Below are positions 1-6,291 of a stretch of 35,674 nt of DNA, one piece after another. Each line of letters opens with the position of its first letter. Position 1 is the first letter of the stretch. The notes beneath the pieces were generated by a model. It searched no databases. It was not told the origin of the DNA and saw only the letters and a program-made list of their open reading frames with translations. This stretch comes from an uncultured Rhodospirillaceae bacterium (lineage in GTDB: Bacteria > Pseudomonadota > Alphaproteobacteria > Azospirillales > Azospirillaceae): positions 1 through 35,674 of the forward strand of contig CALBDS010000062.1 of the NCBI GenBank assembly GCA_937927415.1, given 5' to 3'. The translations under genes were made by a program, and so were the position numbers.

Positions 1-7
1 CGCCTAT

Positions 8-49
8 GGGGCTGCCGCCCCGGCCCCGCTTGGAGGTTGGCACCTCCAA
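8..49. repeat. Intergenic double-hairpin repeat, copy A
   Basis: Two adjacent hairpins: GGGGC-TGCC-GCCCC (8-21) and TTGGAGG-6 nt-CCTCCAA (30-49). The same arrangement with the same 42-nt length recurs at 34708-34749, and variants occur at 10052-10092 and 35588-35643. It lies just past the stop codon of the RNA methyltransferase gene and may act as a 3' end structure or a REP-type repeat. The flanking CGCCTAT is shared, inverted, with the copy at the right end of the window. Confidence 0.75.
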
Positions 50-65
50 ACCTCCACCCATTTTA

Positions 66-692
66 TCAATCATCCTCGTCGGGCAGGATGGCACCGCTTT
101 CATAGACCGCCTTGCCCTTGGTGCCGCGGACGCGCTGGCGGTGATGGGCCTTGCGCTCGCTGCGCAGGACGGGGCGGCCATGGGTGTGGGCGGGGATGTC
201 GTCGATGGGGGCGCCGGGGCGTACGGGGCGCTCGGCGAAACGGCCCAGGCTGATCATCCGGTCGTACATCAGGATGCCCCCGGCCACGCCGACGTTGACG
301 CAAAACTTCATGGGGATCTTGACCGTGAAGGCGCAGTGCTCCAGCACCTCGGGCGACAGGCTGCCGCGCTCCGGCCCCAGGATATAGGCGGCGCGCAACG
401 GGTGGCGGAAGCTGGGCAGTTCGACCGCCTCGTCGGTCAACTCCACCCCGACCAGGGTGCAGCCCTTGGGCAGGGCCATGGTCTGGACCGAGTCATACAC
501 ATAGACCGGCATGTGGATCGCCGCGTCGGAGGTGTCCACGAAGCGCATTTCCCGCATGTCGGGCTGGGGATCGATGGCGAAGAAAAACGACCCGCCGAAG
601 GCATGGGTGGTCCGGACAAGCGTACCGATGTTCCCCGGTTTGCTGATCCGTTCGACGCCGATGGCAAAATATCCACGCATGGCGCGCACCAT
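66..692 (-). CDS. SpoU/TrmH-family RNA 2'-O-methyltransferase
   Basis: Predicted S-adenosylmethionine-dependent RNA ribose methyltransferase of the SPOUT (trefoil knot) class, about 208 residues, so a minimal catalytic domain without an added RNA-binding domain. The three family motifs are visible: SKPGNIGTLVRT near residue 17, ILGPERG in the middle, and CVNVGVAGGILMYDR, the knot motif, near the C-terminal third. The C-terminal tail is basic (HRQRVRGTKGK) and then acidic. The start is either the ATG at 692 (purine-rich GGGTGGGG upstream) or the ATG four codons later at 680. The frame stays open far upstream, but that part is antisense to the neighbouring gene and is not credible. The substrate, tRNA or rRNA, cannot be told from the sequence. 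It is divergent from the gene at 765 with a 72-bp gap. Confidence 0.85.
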   Translation of the reverse strand: MVRAMRGYFAIGVERISKPGNIGTLVRTTHAFGGSFFFAIDPQPDMREMRFVDTSDAAIHMPVYVYDSVQTMALPKGCTLVGVELTDEAVELPSFRHPLRAAYILGPERGSLSPEVLEHCAFTVKIPMKFCVNVGVAGGILMYDRMISLGRFAERPVRPGAPIDDIPAHTHGRPVLRSERKAHHRQRVRGTKGKAVYESGAILPDEDD

Positions 693-764
693 GCCCCACC
701 CTTTTCCTGCAGTCCAGCAGCGGTTATGGTCCGTCTTTCTTCCTCTCTTCTCCCCGGTTTTTCC

Positions 765-1460
765 ATGTCCGACACCTCCACCCCTTCCCCCACTCCCGAA
801 CAGGCCGCCGAACGGCGCGAACGGGCGAACCGTCTGGCCCGCAGCCGCCGCTGGACGCGCAACGACCTGGACACGCTGCAAGCCCTGTCGGAGGCTCTGG
901 CGACGGCGGAGCGTGTGGATCAGGCCAGCTTCACCGGCGACAGCGAGGGCCGGGCGCGCTCGCTCCAGTCCCTGATGGTCCTGGATCTGGCGTTCGTGGA
1001 CGACGGCGGCATCGGCATGGACGCCGACGCCCGCGCGGTGGCGGCGGACCTGCTGGCGTGGAACGCCAAGAAGCAGCAGACCGCGGCCAACCGCCAGCAA
1101 AAGGGCGAGGATCTGAAATCGGCCATCGTGCGGGCGGTGCGGACCACCTTCCCCGGCATCCCGACCGAGGTGGCGACGGGTGCCGCCACGCGCCTTGCCC
1201 CGGCGATGGCGAAGCTGAACCGCCTGCCCAGCCAGCAGGCGATGGTGGATGCGGTGGCGGCCATCCGCCTGGAACGCTGGCGCCAGGCGGTGACCAGCGA
1301 CCGCGACGTGGCCGAAAAGCTCCAGGCCCGCCAAGTGCGCGGCGACACCAACCGCGCCGTCAAACGTTTCCGCGACCAGCGCGCCATCGAACGGGTGGAA
1401 GAGGAGATGCGCCAATGGCGCGGCGACCTCGGCCCCGTGACCTCCCACCGCCTGCGCTAA
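765..1460 (+). CDS. Hypothetical protein, helical and charged
   Basis: I do not recognise this 231-residue protein. It has no signal peptide or membrane segment. It is rich in Ala, Arg, Glu and Gln, with long stretches expected to be helical: residues about 15-50 (RRERANRLARSRRW) and a strongly charged C-terminal third (KLQARQVRGDTNRAVKRFRDQ) that could form a coiled coil. Codon use is the strongly GC3-biased pattern of the neighbours, which supports real coding. The start is the ATG at 765. The frame is open to the left edge of the window, but that part is antisense to the methyltransferase gene. It is divergently arranged with the methyltransferase and followed by a hairpin repeat that also borders the MFS gene. 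Confidence 0.7.
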   Translation: MSDTSTPSPTPEQAAERRERANRLARSRRWTRNDLDTLQALSEALATAERVDQASFTGDSEGRARSLQSLMVLDLAFVDDGGIGMDADARAVAADLLAWNAKKQQTAANRQQKGEDLKSAIVRAVRTTFPGIPTEVATGAATRLAPAMAKLNRLPSQQAMVDAVAAIRLERWRQAVTSDRDVAEKLQARQVRGDTNRAVKRFRDQRAIERVEEEMRQWRGDLGPVTSHRLR

Positions 1461-1469
1461 AAACTCATT

Positions 1470-1524
1470 GGTTCCCAAAGGCCCCCCGGCCTTTGGCGGG
1501 GTCGAAGGGGCAGCGCCCCTTCAT
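1470..1524. repeat. 55-bp intergenic hairpin repeat, copy 1
   Basis: Contains the inverted repeat CCAAAGGCC / GGCCTTTGG and then AAGGGGC-AGC-GCCCCTT. It is identical to 5405-5458 apart from one C in a C-run. It lies between two convergent genes, and the TGA stop of the MFS gene (1521-1523) is inside it. It could work as a bidirectional terminator, although neither side has a clear T-run. Confidence 0.8.
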
Positions 1525-2885
1525 GCCCGCGCCCACCGGACCATCCCCAGAGCCACCAGCATCAGCCCCGCCGCCACGGCAAAGGTCACCCGCATCCCCC
1601 CGCCCACATCCCCCAGCATGGCCGAAGCGGCAGCAAAAAGGCTTCCCATCATCGCCGCCCCGGTGACGAGGCCCAGATTGCGCGACAGGCTGAGCACACC
1701 CGACACCGCTCCCCGCCGTCCCTCATGCGCGCCGGTCACGATGGCGGTGTTGTTGGCGACCTGAAAAAAGGCATAACCGACGGTGACGGTGACAATGGCG
1801 GCAACATACCCGGTCACCCCGAACCGGACCGCCACGGTGCACAGCGCCGCCAGCCCAACCACCATGCCGCCCAGCCCGGCCACGGTCACCCGCCCCGTTC
1901 CCCAGCGGTCCACCACCCGTCCCGCCGGTGCTGAGGCCACCGCCGCCGCCAGCGGCCCCACCGACAACACCAGCCCGACACGGGCGGCGTCCAGCCCCAG
2001 CCCGTGGGACAGGTAGAACGGCCCGACCACCAGCGTCGCCATCACCACCGCCGACACCAGCAGCGTGGCGGCCAACCCGGCGCCCAGCGCCCGGCCCCGC
2101 AGCAGATCCAGATGCAGCAGCGGCGACGGGCTGCGCGCCTGCACCCGGACGAACAGCACGCCTCCCACCGCCGCCACGGCCAGCAGCACCGGAGCGGCCC
2201 CGGCTCCGCCGGTCATCGCCAGGGCGTAGGCCCCCACCGACAGGGCAAGAAGCAGAATACCCACCGGGTCCATTCCGGCCGGATCAAGGGCCGCCTGCCC
2301 ATTCCTGTCCCGCGGCGGATCGGCGGGCAGGGTGCGCCACACCACCCCCAGCACCACCAGCCCCAACGGCACGGTCACAAGGAAGATGGCCCGCCAGCCG
2401 AAACCGGCGATCAGCAGCCCGCCCAGCGACGGCCCCAGCGCGGTGCCCACCGCCGACAGGGTGCCCAGCAGGCCGATGGCCCGCCCGGCCCGGTCCGCCG
2501 GTACCGCCGATCCCACCAGAGCGGTGGTAAGCGCCATCATGGCCGCAGCCCCCACCCCTTGCGCCGCCCGCGCCGCGATCAGGAACCACAGGGTGGGGGC
2601 AAGGCTGCACAGAAGCGAGGCGATGGTGAACAGCGCGATGCCGGCCAGCAGCACCCGCCGTCGGCCAACGATGTCCCCCAGCCGCCCAGCCCCGACGATC
2701 AGGGTTGTAACGGCCAGCAGATAGGACAGCACCACCCACTGCACCTGTTGAAACGGTGCGGCGAAGGCATCGGCCAGGACGGGCAATGCGGTGTTGGCGA
2801 TGCTGGTGTCCAGCGACGGCATCAACATGGCGAGCGACAGCCCGCCCAGCGCCCAGCGTGCGGGTACGGACATGGTGTGCGTCAT
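1521..2885 (-). CDS. MFS multidrug efflux transporter, DHA2 (EmrB/QacA) type
   Basis: Inner-membrane drug:proton antiporter, about 454 residues. It opens with a hydrophobic segment ending in the DHA2-like MPSLDTSIANTALP (TM1, motif D-like). Motif A follows as GRLGDIVGRRRVL between TM2 and TM3, then ARAAQGVGAAAM (motif B region, TM4) and the motif C-like LGPSLGGLLIAGFGWR in TM5. The length and the run of hydrophobic segments through the second half fit about 12-14 TM helices. The start chosen is the ATG at 2885, which has GGGGGA about 7 nt upstream. A longer frame to 2912 would bury that ribosome site. It is divergent from a LysR-type gene with 140 bp between the starts, the usual arrangement of an efflux pump and its regulator. 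The substrate is unknown. Confidence 0.88.
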   Translation of the reverse strand: MTHTMSVPARWALGGLSLAMLMPSLDTSIANTALPVLADAFAAPFQQVQWVVLSYLLAVTTLIVGAGRLGDIVGRRRVLLAGIALFTIASLLCSLAPTLWFLIAARAAQGVGAAAMMALTTALVGSAVPADRAGRAIGLLGTLSAVGTALGPSLGGLLIAGFGWRAIFLVTVPLGLVVLGVVWRTLPADPPRDRNGQAALDPAGMDPVGILLLALSVGAYALAMTGGAGAAPVLLAVAAVGGVLFVRVQARSPSPLLHLDLLRGRALGAGLAATLLVSAVVMATLVVGPFYLSHGLGLDAARVGLVLSVGPLAAAVASAPAGRVVDRWGTGRVTVAGLGGMVVGLAALCTVAVRFGVTGYVAAIVTVTVGYAFFQVANNTAIVTGAHEGRRGAVSGVLSLSRNLGLVTGAAMMGSLFAAASAMLGDVGGGMRVTFAVAAGLMLVALGMVRWARA

Positions 2886-3013
2886 CGTACATCCCCCTTT
2901 GTTCAGGTTCATGACCGGGGGGAACGGTAACGGGGGCTGGCAGTATGGCGGAACGCGCAGCCTTTGCAGGTTATTCGTGCGTTTGACGCCATGTGTGGGT
3001 GGGGCGGTTCTGC

Positions 3014-3019
3014 TATGAT
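3014..3019 (+). promoter_or_regulatory. Extended -10 promoter of the LysR gene
   Basis: TGCTATGAT is an extended -10 (TGn plus TATGAT). The expected transcription start seven bases on is 3026, the A of the ATG, so the transcript would be leaderless. This fits the absence of a Shine-Dalgarno sequence. No good -35 is seen at normal spacing. Confidence 0.45.
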
Positions 3020-3025
3020 CGCGCC

Positions 3026-3925
3026 ATGGCGCACCCGGATTTCAACCTGCTCATCACCCTGAACGTGCTGTTGGACGAGGGCAACGTGGCCCGCGCGGCC
3101 CAGCGCCTGCGTCTCAGCCCCTCGGCCATGAGCCGTGCTTTGGCCCGGCTGCGGGCGGTGACGGGCGACCCGCTGCTGGTGCGGGCGGGCCGCGGTCTGG
3201 TGCCCACCCCCCGCGCGCTGGAACTGCGCGAACAGGTGGGTCCACTGGTTCAGGCGGTGGATGCGGTCCTGCGCCCGGCGGAGCGGCTGGACCTGAGCCG
3301 GCTGGCGCGCAGCTTCACCATTCGGGTGCGGGAAGGGTTCGTGGAAAGCTTCGGCCCCGCCCTGCTGGCGCGGGTGGCGGCGGAGGCGCCGGGGGTGCGG
3401 CTGCGGTTCGTGGCGAAACCCGACAAGGACAGCACGCCCCTTCGTACCGGCGGCATCGATCTCGACACCGGGGTGATCGGGGCGGTCACCGGGCCGGAGG
3501 TGCGGGCGACGGTGCTGTTCCGCGACCGCATGATCGGCGCCGTGCGCCCCGGCCATCCCTTGACCGCCGGCCCGGTCACGCCCGAGCGTTTCGCCGCCGG
3601 GCGTCACGTCACGGTATCGCGCCAGGGCCAGGACCGCGGCCCGGCGGATGGAGCGGCCGAGGCGATGGGGCTGACGCTCGACTGCGCTGTGGTGGTGGAC
3701 AGCTTTTCCGCCGCCCTGGCGCTGGCGCGGTCATCGGACCTGATCGCCACGGTGCCGGAGCGTTACACCGGACCCTTGAGCGATGGCCTGGTGTGTTTCC
3801 CCCTGCCCTTCGCCCTGCCCGAGGTGACCATCTCATTGATGTGGCACCCCCGCCTGGACGCCGACCCCGCCCACCGCTGGCTGCGGGACTGCGTGCGGGA
3901 GGTGTGTGGGATGGGACGGGGTTAA
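3026..3925 (+). CDS. LysR-family transcriptional regulator
   Basis: A 299-residue DNA-binding regulator. The N-terminal winged helix-turn-helix is plain at residues about 6-65: NLLITLNVLLDEGNVARAAQ, then LSPSAMSRALARLR and the DPLLVR..GLVPTPRA wing, typical of the NodD/SyrM-like branch of LysR proteins. The remainder is the two-lobed effector-binding domain (residues about 90-295). The start at 3026 sits correctly just before the HTH, and the in-frame ATG at 2993 adds an atypical extension. It probably controls the divergent MFS efflux gene, an inference from the shared 140-bp promoter region. I could not point to a convincing T-N11-A box. Its stop overlaps the stop of the convergent gene by a few bases. 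Confidence 0.88.
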   Translation: MAHPDFNLLITLNVLLDEGNVARAAQRLRLSPSAMSRALARLRAVTGDPLLVRAGRGLVPTPRALELREQVGPLVQAVDAVLRPAERLDLSRLARSFTIRVREGFVESFGPALLARVAAEAPGVRLRFVAKPDKDSTPLRTGGIDLDTGVIGAVTGPEVRATVLFRDRMIGAVRPGHPLTAGPVTPERFAAGRHVTVSRQGQDRGPADGAAEAMGLTLDCAVVVDSFSAALALARSSDLIATVPERYTGPLSDGLVCFPLPFALPEVTISLMWHPRLDADPAHRWLRDCVREVCGMGRG

Positions 3926-4824
3926 TCGAGATCCAGCGGACGGTCGATGTCGATCGGCTCGTCCGGGCATTTCGATTTTTTCATCTCGTTCTCGACGATG
4001 CTTTTGTGGTGGCAGGGCATGTCGTCGGCGCTGAAATAGGGCGGAAACAGGCGCAGATGGCGCAGCGACCGCCTGATGTCGGCGATAAGCTCCTGCATGC
4101 CCTGCTTTGTCTTGGCTGAACCCTTCTCGGACATCTTTTTGGTAAAGGGATCTTCGTCACGGTCCCACGGCGGGATGATCCCTTCGTTGCCGTCATTGAT
4201 CCAGATGACCGGATAAGGCTGGTCATCGAAGACGCCTTTCAGGACGCTCCATCCCACATGGTGGAAATTCAGGCTGCCCGGCGTCCGTTCCCGCGACAGG
4301 ATATCGGCCAGATCCAGAGAAACCACCGTCCGGCTGGGCATGGAATGCTTGCCCAGACGAAACCCGATGTCGATGTCGGGGCCGAGGTAATCATTGATGC
4401 CGTTGCCGAAGGGAACGACAATGCAGTTGCGGATCGGAAAGCCCGCGGTCCAAGCCGATCCCTTGATGCGAACGGGATAATATCCCATGACCTCGGTATC
4501 GTAATCCCGCAGCGCCTTCAAGAATCCGGAAATAATATCGTAAACTTCCGTCTCATCGGCGACGCGGGCCGAGAAAACGATTTCATCACCGATCGTCTTC
4601 CACGATTCGATTTTACGGGCCAGGGTATGGTCTCGGCGTGCCTGACTGATGTAGCTGATCAGGAGAGAATGGAATTCCTGATAAAGCTTGAAAAACAAAT
4701 CCTTCCAGAACGGCGGGTAATCGTCGCTGTCCAGCCGGCTGTTCTTGTATTTCGTGGAGCCGGCGATATCCACCGACAGGAACAGGCGAAGCTGGCAATC
4801 CCACGATCCGTCCGGGCGCAGCAT
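3922..4824 (-). CDS. Diverged class III nucleotide cyclase domain protein
   Basis: 300 residues. Residues about 12-195 resemble an adenylate/guanylate cyclase (CHD) domain: LFLSVDIAGSTKYK (first metal Asp, D19), SWKTIGDEIVF (K76 and second metal Asp, D80), the PVRIKGSAWTAG strand near 117, and NDYLGPDIDIGFRL. Aligned by eye to YDIWGNTVNVASRM of adenylyl cyclases, the adenine-selecting Lys and Asp are kept (K76, D145) and the catalytic Arg is kept (R156). The transition-state Asn is replaced by Asp (D152). Residues about 200-300 are a polar, basic extension that I do not recognise. There is no transmembrane or sensor domain. Its ATG overlaps the stop of the upstream metallopeptidase gene (TGATG), so the two are translationally coupled. 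Codon use is less GC-biased than that of the neighbours, which suggests acquisition. It could make a cyclic nucleotide or be a nucleotide-binding pseudoenzyme. Confidence 0.72.
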   Translation of the reverse strand: MLRPDGSWDCQLRLFLSVDIAGSTKYKNSRLDSDDYPPFWKDLFFKLYQEFHSLLISYISQARRDHTLARKIESWKTIGDEIVFSARVADETEVYDIISGFLKALRDYDTEVMGYYPVRIKGSAWTAGFPIRNCIVVPFGNGINDYLGPDIDIGFRLGKHSMPSRTVVSLDLADILSRERTPGSLNFHHVGWSVLKGVFDDQPYPVIWINDGNEGIIPPWDRDEDPFTKKMSEKGSAKTKQGMQELIADIRRSLRHLRLFPPYFSADDMPCHHKSIVENEMKKSKCPDEPIDIDRPLDLD

Positions 4825-5354
4825 CAGAGGCCCAGGGATTCCAGACGAACCTCCGCCGCGCGCGGGGAAACGTTGAAGCAGCCGGCCAGCACCGGAATAT
4901 TGCGGCCGAACTGGCGGGCCAGTTCGCGGAAACGGGCTTGAGGCATCAGCAGGGCGGCGGCGAAACGGTTGGCCTGCCGTTCCTGTGGTGTGTCGCCATA
5001 GCGCCCGAACGATCCCGGATCCGTGCCTTCGGGGGTTCCGGTGTGCAGGAAGTAATGGCCCAGTTCGTGGGCGATGGTGAAATTATCCCGCAAACGCCCG
5101 GTGTTGGGCGACAGGGAGATATGGAAACGCCCATTGCCTTCCACGATCAGGGAACCGCTTTCGGCGTGACGGATGTCGATCACGGGCTGAATGGTGATGG
5201 AGCCGCCAAGCCTTTGGGTAAAGGTACGGATATCATCCCATTCGGGATTGAATTCGTACCGGGCCGCAACCTCTTCGGCGTAAGCCTCGATGGTTTCCAC
5301 GGTCAAGGTGTCAGGGCGGGGCATTGTCGCCACAACCGTTCTTGGTTCTTTCAC
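4824..5354 (-). CDS. ImmA/IrrE-family zinc metallopeptidase
   Basis: Short stand-alone member (up to 176 residues) of the ImmA/IrrE (COG2856) family, whose members cleave repressors of mobile elements or stress regulons. The zinc motif is intact: NFTIAHELGHYFLH (HEXXH at 96-100 in the long form), followed by PQERQANRFAAALLMP with the third ligand E125. The C-terminal end (GCFNVSPRAAEVRLESLGL) is the usual small helical domain. There is no XRE helix-turn-helix fused or adjacent, unlike many relatives. The start is either GTG 5354, which lies about 2 nt from the predicted transcription start and so would be nearly leaderless, or ATG 5324. Neither has a Shine-Dalgarno sequence. First gene of a two-gene operon with the cyclase-like gene. 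Its target is unknown, and an inverted-repeat operator covers its promoter. Confidence 0.85.
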   Translation of the reverse strand: MKEPRTVVATMPRPDTLTVETIEAYAEEVAARYEFNPEWDDIRTFTQRLGGSITIQPVIDIRHAESGSLIVEGNGRFHISLSPNTGRLRDNFTIAHELGHYFLHTGTPEGTDPGSFGRYGDTPQERQANRFAAALLMPQARFRELARQFGRNIPVLAGCFNVSPRAAEVRLESLGL

Positions 5355-5363
5355 GGGAAAGAA
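5346..5363. promoter_or_regulatory. Inverted-repeat operator at the metallopeptidase gene
   Basis: Perfect inverted repeat TTCTTTC-N4-GAAAGAA directly downstream of the -10 of the peptidase-cyclase operon and covering its expected transcription start. This is a classic repressor position. The repressor is not identified. It could be encoded elsewhere and be a cleavage target of the peptidase, which is inference. Confidence 0.55.
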
Positions 5364-5391
5364 TCATAGTTCCGCACCCCACCCCCGTCAA
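5363..5391 (-). promoter_or_regulatory. Promoter of the metallopeptidase-cyclase operon
   Basis: On the minus strand TTGACG (5386-5391), a 17-bp spacer and TATGAT (5363-5368), a near-consensus sigma-70 type promoter. The expected transcription start is about 5356, within two bases of the GTG at 5354. Confidence 0.65.
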
Positions 5392-5404
5392 ACGCCAATC
5401 TGAT

Positions 5405-5458
5405 GGTTCCCAAAGGCCCCCGGCCTTTGGCGGGGTCGAAGGGGCAGCGCCCCTTCAT
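5405..5458. repeat. 54-bp intergenic hairpin repeat, copy 2
   Basis: Same sequence as 1470-1524 except for one missing C. It lies between the divergent promoters of the peptidase-cyclase operon and of mqsRA, so here it is not at a gene 3' end. Both copies have the same orientation and enclose the MFS, LysR, cyclase and peptidase genes. Confidence 0.8.
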
Positions 5459-5480
5459 ACTCCCGCTCCGCCCATGACCG

Positions 5481-5508
5481 TTGACAAGATACCCTTAAAG
5501 GGTAATTT
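5481..5508 (+). promoter_or_regulatory. mqsRA promoter
   Basis: TTGACA (5481-5486), a 16-bp spacer and TAATTT (5503-5508). The expected transcription start falls at or next to the ATG of mqsR (5514), and no Shine-Dalgarno sequence precedes that ATG, so a leaderless transcript is likely. Confidence 0.6.
5490..5504. promoter_or_regulatory. Probable MqsA operator palindrome
   Basis: Perfect inverted repeat TACCCTT-A-AAGGGTA lying between and into the -35 and -10 of the mqsRA promoter. The E. coli MqsA operators are AACCT / AGGTT palindromes of similar size and position, so autorepression by MqsA is the likely function. Confidence 0.6.
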
Positions 5509-5513
5509 ACTTC

Positions 5514-5816
5514 ATGGAAAAGAGAACTCCACATTACGATCTGGCTCTCATCAAGGCTGCGGTCGAACGCCTTGGGGTTGCGTCCTTCACCAAGACGGCC
5601 ATGGACGGGGGACGAGGCATGGGGCTGACCACAGCTGACATGCTGGCGGTGGTAGCCTCGCTGACGCGACGGGAGTTTTACAAATCCATGACCACATACG
5701 CCAATCATCAGGCTTGGCAGGATGTGTATCACGCCAAGACCCCGGTCAAAAAAGACGCCTACATCAAGATCACCCTGCACGGAAACAGGCCGGTGATCCA
5801 GTTCAAGGAGAAGTGA
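5514..5816 (+). CDS. mqsR: MqsR-family mRNA interferase toxin
   Basis: 100-residue toxin of the type II MqsRA system, a RelE-fold ribonuclease that in E. coli cuts mRNA at GCU sites. The match to E. coli MqsR (98 residues) is evident at both ends: the start MEKRTPHYDL, the core REFYKSMTTYANHQAWQDVY, and the end with strand residues YIKIT and final FKEK. The conserved Lys, Tyr and Gln of the active site region (K..MTTY...WQDVY) are present, so it looks intact. As in E. coli the toxin gene comes first and the antitoxin gene second, which is the reverse of most toxin-antitoxin operons. The transcript is probably leaderless. mqsA begins 2 bp after its stop. Confidence 0.93.
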   Translation: MEKRTPHYDLALIKAAVERLGVASFTKTAMDGGRGMGLTTADMLAVVASLTRREFYKSMTTYANHQAWQDVYHAKTPVKKDAYIKITLHGNRPVIQFKEK

Positions 5817-5818
5817 GG

Positions 5819-6226
5819 ATGGATGAAACCTTTTGCTCAAGCTGTGGCGGGGCTGATTTTGTCCGTTTCACCGATGAAAGCTTCTCTATCGAACACGCCG
5901 GCCGGACGGTCACCGTCACCGGGTTGTCCGGGTGGCGTTGCCAAGCCTGTGGGGAAGTAGAATTCGATCCCGACAGCGCCCATCGCTACGCAGACGCCAG
6001 CGATGAGCTGGTGTTGAAGGCGCGGGAATTCGAACGGAATGAAATACGCCGGATTCGCCGGAAGCTGGGGCTGAGCCAGCGGATGGCAGCCACCTTGACC
6101 GGCGGTGGGCACAATGCCTTTTCCCGCTATGAGCGGGGGGATGCGGTTCCGATGCCGGCGGTGGTCAATCTCTTCAAGCTTCTGGACAAGCACCCGGAGC
6201 TGTTGAAGGAACTGATCCCCTTGTGA
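5819..6226 (+). CDS. mqsA: MqsA-family antitoxin and transcriptional repressor
   Basis: 135-residue antitoxin. The N-terminal zinc domain has two CxxC pairs (FCSSCGG near residue 6 and WRCQACGE near 41), which binds the toxin. The C-terminal part is an XRE-type helix-turn-helix (RIRRKLGLSQRMAATLTGGGHNAFSRYERG) with the MqsA hallmark GGG.NAFSRYE, followed by LFKLLDKHPELLKEL as in E. coli MqsA. It binds operator DNA through this domain and should repress its own promoter. Start ATG at 5819, preceded by AAGGAG inside the end of mqsR. It is followed directly by a strong terminator, so mqsRA is a closed two-gene unit. Confidence 0.93.
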   Translation: MDETFCSSCGGADFVRFTDESFSIEHAGRTVTVTGLSGWRCQACGEVEFDPDSAHRYADASDELVLKAREFERNEIRRIRRKLGLSQRMAATLTGGGHNAFSRYERGDAVPMPAVVNLFKLLDKHPELLKELIPL

Positions 6227-6236
6227 TCCCCCAACA

Positions 6237-6270
6237 AAAGACCCCCGCCGGTCGCCCGGCGGGGGTCTTT
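6237..6270. terminator. Bidirectional terminator between mqsA and acnB
   Basis: A 15-bp perfect stem, AAAGACCCCCGCCGG with loop TCGC and its complement, ends in TTT on the top strand and has an A-run that reads as T on the bottom strand. It serves the convergent mqsA and acnB genes. Confidence 0.85.
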
Positions 6271-6291
6271 CATCTCAGATGACAGCCGCTA

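Noticed and set aside
6..764. Long plus-strand frame joined to the unknown protein at 765
   Set aside because: It is the antisense of the RNA methyltransferase gene and has no conserved start; only the part from 765 shows credible coding.
3922..4824. Direct assignment of the cyclase-like gene to Pycsar
   Set aside because: The partner lacks a cyclic-nucleotide-binding domain and a TM or TIR effector, so the known Pycsar layout is not met.
5363..5458. attachment site or integron-type attC interpretation of the repeat between the two promoters
   Set aside because: No integrase gene, no core site GTTRRRY in the right place, and the other copy lies at an ordinary gene end.
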